A DNA stretch of 64,000 nucleotides from Nocardia stercoris (GCF_003696265.1 NZ_RFFH01000002.1:1-64000), one strand, 5' to 3'. Counted from the first letter of the stretch, positions 34,518-44,299 are shown. Notes: generated from the sequence alone by a model not told the origin. Numbers and translations: made by a program.

Positions 34518-35603
34518 ATGGACGGTTTTCTGCTCGCACAGACTCGGAACGTGCTACGAGCAACCGGAACCCGGCACACCTTCGCCGACCCCGACCGAGC
34601 CGCGGCCGCACTGCGAGACGGCACCGCGGCATTGATCGTCGGCGCCCTGCCGTTCGACCCGCGCTGCCCGGCCGCACTCACCGCCCCCGCCCACGCCAAC
34701 CACACCGCCGGGCCCTGGCGGCCGGCCGCCGTCCCGCCCCTGCCCGCCGTCCGTGTCGTCTCCGAACTGCCCGCCACCGGCGAATACCAGGCCCGGGTGG
34801 CGAAACTCGTCGACCTGCTGGCCGATCCGGCGCATCCCGTGCGCAAGGTGGTCGCGGCCCGCTCGGTACTGGCCGAAGCCGCCGAACCGCTCGACCCCGA
34901 GGTGATCGCCGCGGCGCTGCTGGTCCGGCATCCCGCCGCCAACGTCTTCGCCGTCGACCTCACACCCGCCGGCCGCGCCGGCGCCACCCTGATCGGGGCC
35001 ACCCCGGAAGTCCTGGTCACCCGGCACGGCGACCAAGTCGCCCTGCGCCCGCTCGCCGGCACCACGGCCCGCCATCCCGATCCGGCCACCGACACCGCCC
35101 GCGCGCGAGAACTGCTCGCCAGCACCAAGAACCGCGAGGAACACGCCTACCTCGTCGACACCGTGCGCGCCCAGCTCACCCCGATCTGCGTCGACCTCGA
35201 CATCCCCGCCGAGCCGGAACTGATCAGCACCCGCGAGGTCTGGCATCTCGCCACCCCGATCCGCGGCCGGCTGCGCGACCCCGGCACCACCGCCCTCGAC
35301 CTGGCCCGGCTGCTGCACCCCACCCCGGCGGTCTGCGGCACACCCACCCGGGAAGCACTCGACACCATCGGCGAACTCGAAGGCGACCGCGGCTTCTACG
35401 GCGGCGCGGTCGGCTGGTGCGACGACCGCGGCGACGGCGAATGGGTGGTGGCGATCCGGTGCGCCGAACTCGCCGCCGACCAGCGCACGCTGCGCGCCTA
35501 CGGCGGCGCCGGCATCGTCGCCGCCTCCGATCCAGCGTCCGAACTGGCCGAAACGACGGTCAAACTCCGGACCTTCCTCGGTGCCCTCGACTGTGCGATC
35601 TGA
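34518..35603 (+). CDS. isochorismate synthase
   Basis: Isomerises chorismate to isochorismate, the entry to salicylate-capped siderophores and to menaquinone. The 361-residue protein has the chorismate-binding fold: VVAARSVLAEAA, the Mg-site region VALRPLAGTTARHPDP, STKNREEHAYLVDTVRAQL, and TPAVCGTPTREALDTIGELE with GFYGGAVGWCDDRGDGEWVV. No glutamine-amidotransferase partner is nearby, and the sequence resembles EntC/DhbC and M. tuberculosis Rv3215 rather than anthranilate synthase. The N-terminal 80 residues are poorly conserved. It follows the stress-protein gene by 18 bp. No siderophore or menaquinone gene is in the window, so the pathway cannot be chosen. Confidence 0.9.
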   Translation: MDGFLLAQTRNVLRATGTRHTFADPDRAAAALRDGTAALIVGALPFDPRCPAALTAPAHANHTAGPWRPAAVPPLPAVRVVSELPATGEYQARVAKLVDLLADPAHPVRKVVAARSVLAEAAEPLDPEVIAAALLVRHPAANVFAVDLTPAGRAGATLIGATPEVLVTRHGDQVALRPLAGTTARHPDPATDTARARELLASTKNREEHAYLVDTVRAQLTPICVDLDIPAEPELISTREVWHLATPIRGRLRDPGTTALDLARLLHPTPAVCGTPTREALDTIGELEGDRGFYGGAVGWCDDRGDGEWVVAIRCAELAADQRTLRAYGGAGIVAASDPASELAETTVKLRTFLGALDCAI

Positions 35604-35684
35604 GCCCGGACAACAGTGGCCGGGCGAGGCATGCGGTAGGTTGACTCGCGATACGCCCACCGTCCAGCTCAGGGGAGTACAGCC

Positions 35685-35855
35685 ATGAAGTTCGCCGTTC
35701 CCGGTGCAGTGAGCGCGGCCGCGGGTGCCGTGGTCGGAGCGGTCGCGGTGTGGCTGATCACCATGGGCGCGGCACAGGACTCGCGTCCCGACATCGGGCA
35801 CAACGGAGACGCGTCGTCGTCGCTGCTCAACAACGTTGAGTACGGCAGCCGCTGA
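35685..35855 (+). CDS. DUF2613 small membrane-anchored protein
   Basis: A 56-residue protein, MKFAVPGAVSAAAGAVVGAV then AVWLITMGAAQDSRPD, with one N-terminal membrane or signal segment and a short polar tail ending SLLNNVEYGSR. The ATG at 35685 follows AGGGGAG. It matches DUF2613, the small protein (Rv0236A in M. tuberculosis) always found beside aftD. Its stop lies 19 bp inside the aftD frame, so translation of the two is linked. Its role is unknown; the constant linkage suggests that it assists AftD. Confidence 0.88.
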   Translation: MKFAVPGAVSAAAGAVVGAVAVWLITMGAAQDSRPDIGHNGDASSSLLNNVEYGSR

Positions 35856-38800
35856 GCCCCTCGACGGTCACCCCGCACCTGCGACCCACCGGCTAGGCCG
35901 TCGCTGGGTCCTCGGTTCCGTCGTCGTCGCCTTCCTGCTGACATTCCTGCAGGCACCCGGCTACACCGTCGCCGACACCAAATACGATCTGGCGCAGAAC
36001 CCGCTGGGCTTCCTGGCCCGCGCCTCCCACCTGTGGAACAGCCAGGCCCCGATGGGTCAGGTGCAGAACCAGGCCTACGGCTACTTCTTCCCGCACGGAA
36101 CCTTCTTCGCCGCCGGGCATCTGCTCGGCGTCCCCGCGTGGGTGACACAGCGGGTGTGGTGGGCGCTGCTGCTGCTCGCCGGATTCTGGGGCGTGGTGCG
36201 GCTCGCCGAACTGCTCGGGATCGGCAACCGCGGCTCGCGGGTGGTGGCGGCGCTGGCGTACGCGCTGTCGCCGCGGGTGCTGACCACGCTCGGTTCGATC
36301 TCGTCGGAGACGGCGCCGATGATGCTGGCGCCCTGGGTACTTCTCGCGCCGGTCGCGCTGGGCGCGGTCACCGCGCGCCGCCGCGACGATCGGCACGGCG
36401 TCTACTCGCCCGCGGGCAGCGCGGCCGCGCTCGCCCTGATGGGCGCGGTGAACGCGGTCGCGACCGCGGCGGCGTTCCTGCCGGCCGCGCTGTGGTGGAT
36501 CAGCTATCGGCCGAACCGGCGCTGGTGGCGGTTCACCCGGGCGTGGATTCCGCTGCTGGTCCTGGCCACCTGCTGGTGGGTGGTCCCGTTGCTGTTGCTG
36601 GGCAAGGTGAGTCCGCCGTTCCTGGACTACATCGAATCCGCGGGCGTCACCACCGAGTGGGCGTCGCTGGGCGAAGTGTTGCGCGGCACCGACAGCTGGA
36701 CGCCGTTCGTCTCGCCGGAACGGATCGCGGGCGCGGTGCTGGTGACCCAGCCCGCGGCGGTGCTGGCCACCGGCCTGCTCGCGGCCGCCGGGCTGGCCGG
36801 GCTGGCGAGCCGCTCGATGCCCGCCCGCGGCCGGCTGACCTTGATCCTGTTCACCGGCCTGGTCGGTATCTGCGCCGGGTATGCGGGGGCACTGGGCGGG
36901 CCCTTCGCCGACGCCGTGCGGACGTTCCTCGACAGCGGCGGCGCGCCGCTGCGCAACGTGCACAAGCTGGAACCGTTGATCCGGTTGCCGTTGGTGCTGG
37001 GCCTGGCGCATCTGCTGCGCCGGGTCCCGCTGCCGGGCGCCGCGCCGATGCGGGTGTGGCGCAGCGCCTTCGCGCATCCCGAGCGGGAGCGCCGGGTCGC
37101 GGTCGCGGCGCTGATCCTGGCCGCGCTGACCCTGGCGTCGTCGCTGGCCTGGACCGGCCGGCTGGCGCCCAGCGGCGCCTACCGGGCCGTGCCCGGCTAC
37201 TGGCAGCAGACCGCGGACTGGCTCGCGCACAACGCCGCCGACACCCGCGCCCTCGTCGTGCCGGGCGCGCCGTTCGGCTCCCAGACCTGGGGTCTCACCC
37301 GCGACGAACCACTGCAGGCCCTGGCCCGCACCCCGTGGGCGGTCCGCGACGCCATCCCGCTGACCCCGCCGGGCACCATCCGGGCCATGGACTCGGTCCA
37401 GCGCCTGATCGCCGACGGCCGGCCGTCCACCGCCCTGGCCCCGACCTTGATCGCGCAGGGCATCGGAATCCTGGTGCTGCGCAACGATCTCGACCCCGAC
37501 ACGGCCCGCGCCGCCCGGCCGCTGTTGGCGCATGCGGCGATCGAGGGGTCGCCGGGGCTGCACAAGGTCGCCGAGTTCGGGGACCGGACCTCGACCCGGC
37601 ACATCGAGGGCTTCGTGGCGGACGGTGATCTGCGGCCGGGTTATCCGGCGGTGCAGATCTACCGGGTGGACGCGGCCGCCCCCGGCACTCCGGCCGAGCT
37701 GCGCAGCGGAACCGGTGCGCCGCAAGGGTTTCCGGGCGCGTATAGCGTTCCGTTGGATTCGATGCCGGTGGTGCAGGGTGGTCCGGAGGTGCTGGAACGC
37801 TTGCGGCGCAGTGAATCCGGTGCCGTGCCGAGCACCCCCGTACCTCCATCGGGACCGGTGTTGCTCGCCGCGGATGCCGCGCGCGCCGGGCTACCGGACA
37901 CTTCGTCGCCGAGCGGTACGAACCCGGAAACTGCGCCCGGACAACCGTCTTCCTCCGTTCCGGGGCAGGCTGCGTCTCCAGGTCCCGGACAACCCCCGGG
38001 GTCGGCTACTCCGCACAACCCGGCGGAGACACCGTCATCCAGCCCGGTACAGACCTCCCTGCCCGGCGTCACGGTGACCGATACCCCTATGGACCGCGAG
38101 AGCGATGTGGGCAAGGTGGACGATCACAACTCGGCACTGCGCGCACCGACCGATCCGCGGCGGACCCGAAACCGCTTGCCCGACTACGCCGTACCGGGAG
38201 CGCCACTCGTGGAAGGGGCCTGGTCGGGTGCGACGATCACCGCTTCCAGCTCCGCCGCCGACGCCACCCAGCTGGGCGGGAGCTCGCCGGGGAGCTCCAC
38301 CGCGGCCGTCGTCGACGGTGATCCGTCCACCGCGTGGCTGTCCACCAGCGGGGAACACGCTGTGGGCCAATGGCTTCGGCTCGACCTGGATCATCCGATC
38401 GACGCCGGGATCCTGACTGTCACCACCAGCCCGGCCGCGCTGGGCGATCCGGTGAAGTGGATGGAGGTCCGGACCAGCGGCGGCACCACCGCCGCCCGCG
38501 TCACCGAACCCGGTGTGCCGGTGTCGGTTTCGCTGCCGCCGGGCCGCACGGGCTGGGTGAAGATCACCGCCACGCAGACCGAGAACGACACCGCGGGTGG
38601 GCAATTCGGGATCAGCGAGCTCTCGCTCGACGACTATTCGAACGTAGACGACCCGGTGGCCGTGGACATCCGGCACCGGGTGATCGTGCCGCCGCCACCG
38701 GTCGGCACCGCTGTCGCCGGCTGGGATCTCGGGCAGGAATTCCCCGGCCGGAGTGGCTGTTTCGACACCCCGGACCGCATCCGCTGCAGCAAGGGCTTGG

Positions 38801-40254
38801 CCCTGGCCGCCGAGGAGCCCGGCCAGTTCGAACGCACCCTCACGGTGCCCGATCCCGCGTCCGTCACCACCGCCCTCACCGTCCGCACCCGGCCCGGGCC
38901 CGGTCTGGCGGCGCTGCTCACCGATCCCGCGCGGCCCGTCGCCCGCGGCCAGGCCGATGTCGGCGACCTGCGCGGATCCGCCTTCGCCGCCACCGACGGC
39001 GACCCCGCCACCAGCTGGACCGCGCCCGAGGACACCGTCCGCAATCGCACCGGGCCCGCACCGACACTCACCCTCGAGCTGCCCGCGAAGACCGAGGTGG
39101 ACGGCATCGCGATGACCCTCCCGGCGGGCGATCTGCCGGCCCGGCCCACCTGGGTGACGGTGAATCTCGGCGACGGCCCGCAGACCCGCCCGATCGACCG
39201 AGCCGAACCGGCCGGTGCCACCGTACGAATCCCGTTGCACCCGTACGAAACCGACCGGATCGAGCTGAGCCTCACCGAGTGGAAGCCGGTGCTGGACCGC
39301 ACCGCACTCGGCTTCGCCCAGGATCAGCCGCCGGGTCTGGCCGATATCGAGGTCCTCGGCCCGGACTATCCGGCCCCCGCCGACCCGAACCGGCCGGTAA
39401 CCGTCGACTGCGCGCACGGTCCGACGGTCTCGCTGGCGGGGCGGGTCGTGCACACCAGTGTCACGGCGAGCTACGCCGACCTGCTCTCGGGTGCGCCCGT
39501 CACCGCCACGGTCTGCCCGGCCGACGCCGCGCCCGTCGACCTGCCCACCGGCCGCGTCGACGTGACCGTCGTCCCGACCGACCTGTTCACCGTGGACCGC
39601 CTGCAATTGACCCGGCCCACCGCACCGGCACCACTCGCGGCGCCGGCCGGCACCCGCGTCCTGGTCTTGCCGTCGAGCACGAACGCGGGCTGGCGCGCGA
39701 CCACCGCGGACGGGCACGCATTGACCCCGATCGTCGTCGACGGGTGGCAGCAGGGCTGGGTGGTGCCGGCCGGGACCACCGGCCCGATCACGGTTTCGTT
39801 CCCGGCCGACCGCTGGTATCGCATCGCCATCTTCGGCGGGCTGCTGCTGTTGTTGCCGTTGTTCGCGCTGGCGATTCCGTGGCGGCGCCGGTCCGCGCCG
39901 GACGTCGATCCTGGTCCCGGTCCCCGCACCTGGCAGGCCCCAACATGGGGCACGGTCGCGGTTTCGGCTGCGGCACTGGTGGTTTCGGGCCCGGTCGGGC
40001 TCGTGTTGGCGGCGGTGGGCGCGGTTGCGGGGTGGTGGCGGCCGGACCGCACCGCCCGGGTACTTCCGATCGTGGCCGGGGTGTTCGCTGCGGTTGCGGC
40101 CGCGGCACTGTCCACCGGACCGTGGCGTTCGCCCGACGGCTACCTGGGCGGTTCGATCTGGGTGCAGCTCCCGGCACTGATCGCGGTCGTGGCCACGGGG
40201 CTGGCAGCCTGCCTGGCCGACGGCGCTGAGGCCGACAGCGGCGAGGAAGCGTAA
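35836..40254 (+). CDS. aftD: alpha-(1->3)-arabinofuranosyltransferase AftD (DUF3367)
   Basis: A large membrane glycosyltransferase that adds arabinofuranose branches to arabinogalactan and lipoarabinomannan from decaprenyl-phosphoryl-arabinose. At 1472 residues it is close to mycobacterial AftD (about 1400). The N-terminal GT-C part has about 11 membrane helices with the early-loop acidic motif ADTKYDLAQNPLGF. The periplasmic part includes two F5/8-type carbohydrate-binding-like modules (around AAVVDGDPSTAWLSTSGEHA and AFAATDGDPATSWTAPEDTV), then four C-terminal helices. Residues about 670-790 are a Pro/Ser/Thr/Gly-rich insert not expected in mycobacterial homologues. The start is a TTG at 35836 inside the DUF2613 gene, with no clear ribosome-binding site, so coupling is likely. 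Confidence 0.93.
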   Translation: MSTAAAEPLDGHPAPATHRLGRRWVLGSVVVAFLLTFLQAPGYTVADTKYDLAQNPLGFLARASHLWNSQAPMGQVQNQAYGYFFPHGTFFAAGHLLGVPAWVTQRVWWALLLLAGFWGVVRLAELLGIGNRGSRVVAALAYALSPRVLTTLGSISSETAPMMLAPWVLLAPVALGAVTARRRDDRHGVYSPAGSAAALALMGAVNAVATAAAFLPAALWWISYRPNRRWWRFTRAWIPLLVLATCWWVVPLLLLGKVSPPFLDYIESAGVTTEWASLGEVLRGTDSWTPFVSPERIAGAVLVTQPAAVLATGLLAAAGLAGLASRSMPARGRLTLILFTGLVGICAGYAGALGGPFADAVRTFLDSGGAPLRNVHKLEPLIRLPLVLGLAHLLRRVPLPGAAPMRVWRSAFAHPERERRVAVAALILAALTLASSLAWTGRLAPSGAYRAVPGYWQQTADWLAHNAADTRALVVPGAPFGSQTWGLTRDEPLQALARTPWAVRDAIPLTPPGTIRAMDSVQRLIADGRPSTALAPTLIAQGIGILVLRNDLDPDTARAARPLLAHAAIEGSPGLHKVAEFGDRTSTRHIEGFVADGDLRPGYPAVQIYRVDAAAPGTPAELRSGTGAPQGFPGAYSVPLDSMPVVQGGPEVLERLRRSESGAVPSTPVPPSGPVLLAADAARAGLPDTSSPSGTNPETAPGQPSSSVPGQAASPGPGQPPGSATPHNPAETPSSSPVQTSLPGVTVTDTPMDRESDVGKVDDHNSALRAPTDPRRTRNRLPDYAVPGAPLVEGAWSGATITASSSAADATQLGGSSPGSSTAAVVDGDPSTAWLSTSGEHAVGQWLRLDLDHPIDAGILTVTTSPAALGDPVKWMEVRTSGGTTAARVTEPGVPVSVSLPPGRTGWVKITATQTENDTAGGQFGISELSLDDYSNVDDPVAVDIRHRVIVPPPPVGTAVAGWDLGQEFPGRSGCFDTPDRIRCSKGLALAAEEPGQFERTLTVPDPASVTTALTVRTRPGPGLAALLTDPARPVARGQADVGDLRGSAFAATDGDPATSWTAPEDTVRNRTGPAPTLTLELPAKTEVDGIAMTLPAGDLPARPTWVTVNLGDGPQTRPIDRAEPAGATVRIPLHPYETDRIELSLTEWKPVLDRTALGFAQDQPPGLADIEVLGPDYPAPADPNRPVTVDCAHGPTVSLAGRVVHTSVTASYADLLSGAPVTATVCPADAAPVDLPTGRVDVTVVPTDLFTVDRLQLTRPTAPAPLAAPAGTRVLVLPSSTNAGWRATTADGHALTPIVVDGWQQGWVVPAGTTGPITVSFPADRWYRIAIFGGLLLLLPLFALAIPWRRRSAPDVDPGPGPRTWQAPTWGTVAVSAAALVVSGPVGLVLAAVGAVAGWWRPDRTARVLPIVAGVFAAVAAAALSTGPWRSPDGYLGGSIWVQLPALIAVVATGLAACLADGAEADSGEEA

Positions 40255-40408
40255 CCACACGGGGTGCAGCCGTATTGAGGCTCGGAGGCGCTGGCGCAGG
40301 GTCGACCGTGCTCAACGTGCCACTGGATGTACTCGGTCCGTCGACACGCACGATCACTACGCAGACCAGCGGACCGCTCACCCCACGCGCAGAGCCAGAG
40401 GGATCGAC

Positions 40409-41569
40409 TCAGGTCCGCTGTCGCACCCAGTGCCGCACCGGTTCCTCGATCAGCGCGTACCCCGCCGCGGCCAACGGCAACGTGAATCCCACCGTCAGCA
40501 CCAGCACCGTCGGGAACTCGCCCTGGAACGGCAACCAGCCGAACACCGGGAACACGATGCCCAAAACGGCCAAGTGCCACAGGAATACGCCATAGGACCA
40601 CCGGCCCAGCGCGGCCGCGACCCGACCCGATAGCCAACGGTGCGGTCCGGGGCCGAGGACGAGCGGCGCGAGCAGCCCGAAACCGATCAGCGCGCCCAGG
40701 CCCATCTTCGCCGCGTACTGCCACGGCGCGCCGCGGGTCAGTCCCGGCGGGCCGGCCAGATCGGTCGCCGCCAGAGCGAACGCGGTCACCGCCAGCAGGG
40801 TCATCCACCGGCGGTTCGCGGCGAGCCGCCGCCAGCGCGGCTGCGGGCCCGCGACCACCGGGATCTCCGCCAGCTCGGCGATCGACATGCCGGACACGAA
40901 CCAGGGCAGATAGCCCGGCAGCCAGTTGTCGCTGTGGATCGCGCCGGGCGCGGGCACCGGCAGGAAGTTCCACACCAGTGCCACCAGACCGAGTCCCAGC
41001 ACGATCGGCGCCCGCCAGCGCGCCCGCGGCCCGCGCAGCCGGCACAGCAGCAACGCCAGTACCGGCAGCACCAGATAGAACGAGACCTCGACCGCGAGAC
41101 TCCACATCTGGGTGAGCCCGTCGGTGAGTGTCAACGGGATATAGATCTGCAGCAGCGCCAGATTCGACAGCCACACCGTCTTGCCCGCCGAATGTGCCGC
41201 GCCGGGTAGCAGGATCAGCACGGCACACACCACCACCCAGTAAGCGGGCAGGATCCGCGCGGCCCGGTGCAGCAAATAGCGGCCGGTGCGCGGCGGCGTG
41301 CCGATCCCGCGCGCGGCGGCGGCGTGTGGACGCCACAGCAGGAAACCGGACAGGCCGAAGAACACCGCGACCGCCATGTCGAACCGCTCCCACACCCGGC
41401 CCAGCACGGGGGTCGCGGTGGCACCGGTCTGGAAGGCGGTGTGCGTCAAGACGACTCCGAGGGCCGCCAACCCGCGCATTCCCTCCAGCGCCGGCACGAA
41501 AGCCCGCGCCGAGCCGGCGGCGGGCCGGGGCGCGGAACTGTGCGGTGCGGCGGTGGCGGTGGTGGTCAT
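40409..41569 (-). CDS. membrane acyltransferase, family 3
   Basis: A 386-residue integral membrane O-acyltransferase with about 10 helices. The family signature reads FVPALEGMRGLAALGVVLTH with the catalytic His, followed by FFGLSGFLLWRP and the helix containing SLAVEVSFYLVLPVLALLLC. The C-terminus has WSYGVFLWHLAVLGIVFPVF. Such enzymes acylate extracytoplasmic glycans or lipids. M. tuberculosis Rv0228 has the same place next to the DUF3068 gene. I chose ATG 41569; the very long frame extending past it lies antisense to the DUF3068 gene and is not coding. Convergent with aftD, divergent from the DUF3068 gene. The acceptor is unknown, possibly arabinan or a glycolipid. Confidence 0.9.
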   Translation of the reverse strand: MTTTATAAPHSSAPRPAAGSARAFVPALEGMRGLAALGVVLTHTAFQTGATATPVLGRVWERFDMAVAVFFGLSGFLLWRPHAAAARGIGTPPRTGRYLLHRAARILPAYWVVVCAVLILLPGAAHSAGKTVWLSNLALLQIYIPLTLTDGLTQMWSLAVEVSFYLVLPVLALLLCRLRGPRARWRAPIVLGLGLVALVWNFLPVPAPGAIHSDNWLPGYLPWFVSGMSIAELAEIPVVAGPQPRWRRLAANRRWMTLLAVTAFALAATDLAGPPGLTRGAPWQYAAKMGLGALIGFGLLAPLVLGPGPHRWLSGRVAAALGRWSYGVFLWHLAVLGIVFPVFGWLPFQGEFPTVLVLTVGFTLPLAAAGYALIEEPVRHWVRQRT

Positions 41570-41686
41570 CGCCGCCCAGTCTGCCGGGTGCGGTCGAGGC
41601 GATTTCGGGCGCACCGGCGGCTGCCTTCGACCGGGGCTGTTAGTGTCGGGGCGCAACGGCGCTGTCGGAAAACGAGGAGAGTCTGT

Positions 41687-42733
41687 ATGGCACTGCGTGC
41701 CAACACCCGCACCACGGTGGCCTGCCTGCTCGTCGGGCTGGGCGCACTGCTCGTCGTGGCGGCGATCATGGTCCCCTTCTATACCGTGGGTCGGCTCGCG
41801 AAAACCCCACTGGACCTGGAGATTACGACGATCGCGACCAACGCGCCGAACACTCCCAGCGAAGTGATGGACGCGAAGTCGCTGACCACCGGCGACGGCC
41901 CGGTCAAGATCGACACCAACGCGCACCTGATCTCCCAGCGCTACCTGACCGTCGAGGACCCGTCCGGCGCCGACTCGATGACCGTGCAGGCCGGTCAGAC
42001 ACTGCGCCGCATCGACGTCCAGGGCGACACCGGGCTGCTGACCGCGACCATCGACCGCGTCACCATCGACCGCAAGACCGGCTTCCCGATCGACGCCGAC
42101 GACAACGGCACCATCGCGCTGCAGGTGAACACCAAGGGCCAGAGCGTCGCCGAGACCGTGCGCCACACCGGCCTGCAGTACCGGTTCCCGATCGGCACCG
42201 AGAAGACCTCGTACCCGTTCTTCGACATCAACGTGCGCAAGTCCTACGACATGAAGTTCGTCGAGGAAACCCAGATCAACGACCTGAAGGTCTACCACTT
42301 CCGCCAGGAGGTCCCGGTGACCGACCTGTCGAAGGTGGCCAACTCCGCCACCAACAAGGTCGCGGTGGACGCCTCCAAGTGGGGTGTGGAGGGTGACGGC
42401 CTGGTGACGATGAACCGCTTCTACGGCAACACCCGCGACGTGTGGATCGAGCCGCAGACCGGCACCATCGTCAAGGGCCAGGAGCAGCTGAACGTCTTCT
42501 ACGCCCGCGACGCCGCCAAGCCCGAGGTGACCGCCCTCAAGGCGACCCTGGTGATGGACGACAAGACCGTCAACTCCCAGATCTCCACCGCCAAGCACTT
42601 CATGGACGAACTGTCCCTGTACGGCCGGATCATCCCGATCATCTGTGGCGTGCTCGGCCTGATCCTGCTGGTCGCCGGCGTCCTGCTCGGCATGACGCAC
42701 CGGCCGGCCGTGGCGCGCGACCCGCTGCGGTAG
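41687..42733 (+). CDS. DUF3068 PorA-like membrane-anchored protein
   Basis: A 348-residue envelope protein with one N-terminal helix (TTVACLLVGLGALLVVAAIM), a long exported domain (about 35-310) made of beta-type segments such as SYPFFDINVRKSYDMKFVEE, and a C-terminal helix (IIPIICGVLGLILLVAGVLL). This is the DUF3068 family, called porin PorA family in some annotations, and M. tuberculosis Rv0227c is the positional homologue. Mycobacterial members are essential or near-essential and have been linked to the outer envelope. The ATG at 41687 follows GAGGAGAG. A strong hairpin follows. The exact role is not established. Confidence 0.92.
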   Translation: MALRANTRTTVACLLVGLGALLVVAAIMVPFYTVGRLAKTPLDLEITTIATNAPNTPSEVMDAKSLTTGDGPVKIDTNAHLISQRYLTVEDPSGADSMTVQAGQTLRRIDVQGDTGLLTATIDRVTIDRKTGFPIDADDNGTIALQVNTKGQSVAETVRHTGLQYRFPIGTEKTSYPFFDINVRKSYDMKFVEETQINDLKVYHFRQEVPVTDLSKVANSATNKVAVDASKWGVEGDGLVTMNRFYGNTRDVWIEPQTGTIVKGQEQLNVFYARDAAKPEVTALKATLVMDDKTVNSQISTAKHFMDELSLYGRIIPIICGVLGLILLVAGVLLGMTHRPAVARDPLR

Positions 42734-42748
42734 GCACGCTCGAACCGT

Positions 42749-42788
42749 ACGGCTGAGGGGCATCCCGAAAGGGGTGCCCCTCAGCCGT
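42749..42788. terminator. bidirectional terminator after the DUF3068 gene
   Basis: Perfect 14-bp arms ACGGCTGAGGGGCA (42749-42762) and TGCCCCTCAGCCGT (42775-42788), followed by TTTC, between convergent genes. Confidence 0.8.
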
Positions 42789-42795
42789 TTCCGGT

Positions 42796-44184
42796 TCAGT
42801 CGGCCGTCTCGGGCGGGTGCGGGCGGGCCAGGACCATGGCGACCACGGTGGCGGTGACCAGCGCGACCACGATCGTCGTCACGACAGCCAGGGCGAGGAT
42901 GGAACGGGCGAGCACGAGGGTCGCGACCACCTCTACGCCGAGCCCGGCCCAGGTGACCAGGGCCGGGGCGGTGCGGTCGGCGGCGATCGCGGACAGCAAT
43001 GCGCCCTGCAGGACCGCGAGCAGCGCGCCCTCGAGCGCGAACAACCACAGCAGGCCCTGCACCGGCCGGTAGTCGCCACCCGCCAGCAGGGGCGCGAGGG
43101 GTGCGGCCAGCGCGGCACCGAGCACCGCCACCACCCCGATTCCGGACAGCACCGCCAGCGCCTCACGCAACGCCCGGGCGGAGTGTTGCGGCCGGGCCAT
43201 CCGCGGATACAGCACCACCCCGACCGCCTGCGGCAGCCAGAACGCGATCTTCGCGGCGACCGCGCCGAGCGCGTACCGGCTGGCGTCGGATCCGCTCAGC
43301 ACCACCCGGGCCACGATCAGGTCGGCCGAGGACAGCGCCATCAACGCGGCTTGGACCTGTGCGGCACGCAGGACCGGGAGGACGCCGGCGGTGAGGCGGG
43401 CGGGGAGCACATCCGCGCGGCGATCCGTGCCGCTGCCCGTTCGGATTTCGCCGGGCGGGTCTGCCCGGATACCGCCGATCGGGTCGACGGTGCCCAGGCG
43501 GTCCGGCCGAACAGCGTCGAGCTGGTCCGGCCGGTCTCGGTCAGGTCGGTCGGTCGGGACTCCGTCGAGCCGGTCCGGAAGGTCTCCGGTTGCGCCCGCC
43601 GGGGCGGGCGCCGGGCCGACGGTCCACCAGGCGCACCCCGCGACCACGGTGAGGCCGGCGGCGGCACCCCACAGCGCGGCGCCGGTCCCGGCACCGGTGG
43701 CCAGCAGTGCCAGCGCGGGGATCACCCGGCCCACGCCGGCTCCGGCCAGGACGCCGGCTAGAGCTCGAAAACGACTGTGGCCCTGCAGGATTCCCTGCTC
43801 GGCGTACAGCAGTACCAGCACCGGCGCCGAGGCGAGCGCGCCGGCCGCCGCCGTCCCTGGAACCTGCAGCACCAGGGCCACCACCGGAACCAGCACCAGC
43901 GCCACGAGGGTCACCGACAGCGCGCACCGCCGGCCCAGCGCGCGCATCTCGGCGACCACCGCACCGCGCACCATTTCCCGCGCCACCACGTTCTGCAGCG
44001 CCAGCGCCGGTACCGCGCACAGCAACTGGACGGCCAGCAGGCTCGCGAACGCGCTGTACCCGGCGGCCCCCAGCCACCGTGCCGCCGCCAGCTGCAGCAG
44101 ATATCCCGCCACATTGGCGGTCATCGCACCGGCCGTCACCAACGTCAGATCCGCGACCACGGGCGGGCGACGAAGGCTGGGCAC
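42796..44184 (-). CDS. flippase-like polysaccharide exporter with charged insert
   Basis: A 462-residue multi-pass protein of the MATE/Wzx superfamily, which moves lipid-linked sugars across the membrane. Helices start at LTLVTAGAMTANVAGYLLQL and continue regularly; the second half has ALMALSSADLIVARVVLSG and PQAVGVVLYPRMARPQHS, typical of the family. Between about residues 185 and 262 is an unusual cytoplasmic insert with repeated Pro-Asp-Arg units (PDRLDG, DRPDRDRPDQ, RPDRLG). The start is GTG 44184. The neighbours (acyltransferase, DUF3068, glycosyltransferase, methyltransferase) suggest that it exports a glycan or glycolipid precursor of the envelope. Convergent with the DUF3068 gene. Confidence 0.85.
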   Translation of the reverse strand: MPSLRRPPVVADLTLVTAGAMTANVAGYLLQLAAARWLGAAGYSAFASLLAVQLLCAVPALALQNVVAREMVRGAVVAEMRALGRRCALSVTLVALVLVPVVALVLQVPGTAAAGALASAPVLVLLYAEQGILQGHSRFRALAGVLAGAGVGRVIPALALLATGAGTGAALWGAAAGLTVVAGCAWWTVGPAPAPAGATGDLPDRLDGVPTDRPDRDRPDQLDAVRPDRLGTVDPIGGIRADPPGEIRTGSGTDRRADVLPARLTAGVLPVLRAAQVQAALMALSSADLIVARVVLSGSDASRYALGAVAAKIAFWLPQAVGVVLYPRMARPQHSARALREALAVLSGIGVVAVLGAALAAPLAPLLAGGDYRPVQGLLWLFALEGALLAVLQGALLSAIAADRTAPALVTWAGLGVEVVATLVLARSILALAVVTTIVVALVTATVVAMVLARPHPPETAD

Positions 44185-44299
44185 ACGGCCATGCTGTCAC
44201 AGTGGTGTCGCCGCGTACCCCGCACGTCCGCGCGACGCTCCGACCCGGAGGAACCGGACATTGCCCGGCGTGTCGGGAGCGACCGTGCACAATCGCCGC

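Noticed and set aside
41570..43048. Upstream extension of the acyltransferase frame
   Set aside because: It is antisense to the DUF3068 gene and part of the flippase gene; family homology begins only at the ATG 41569.
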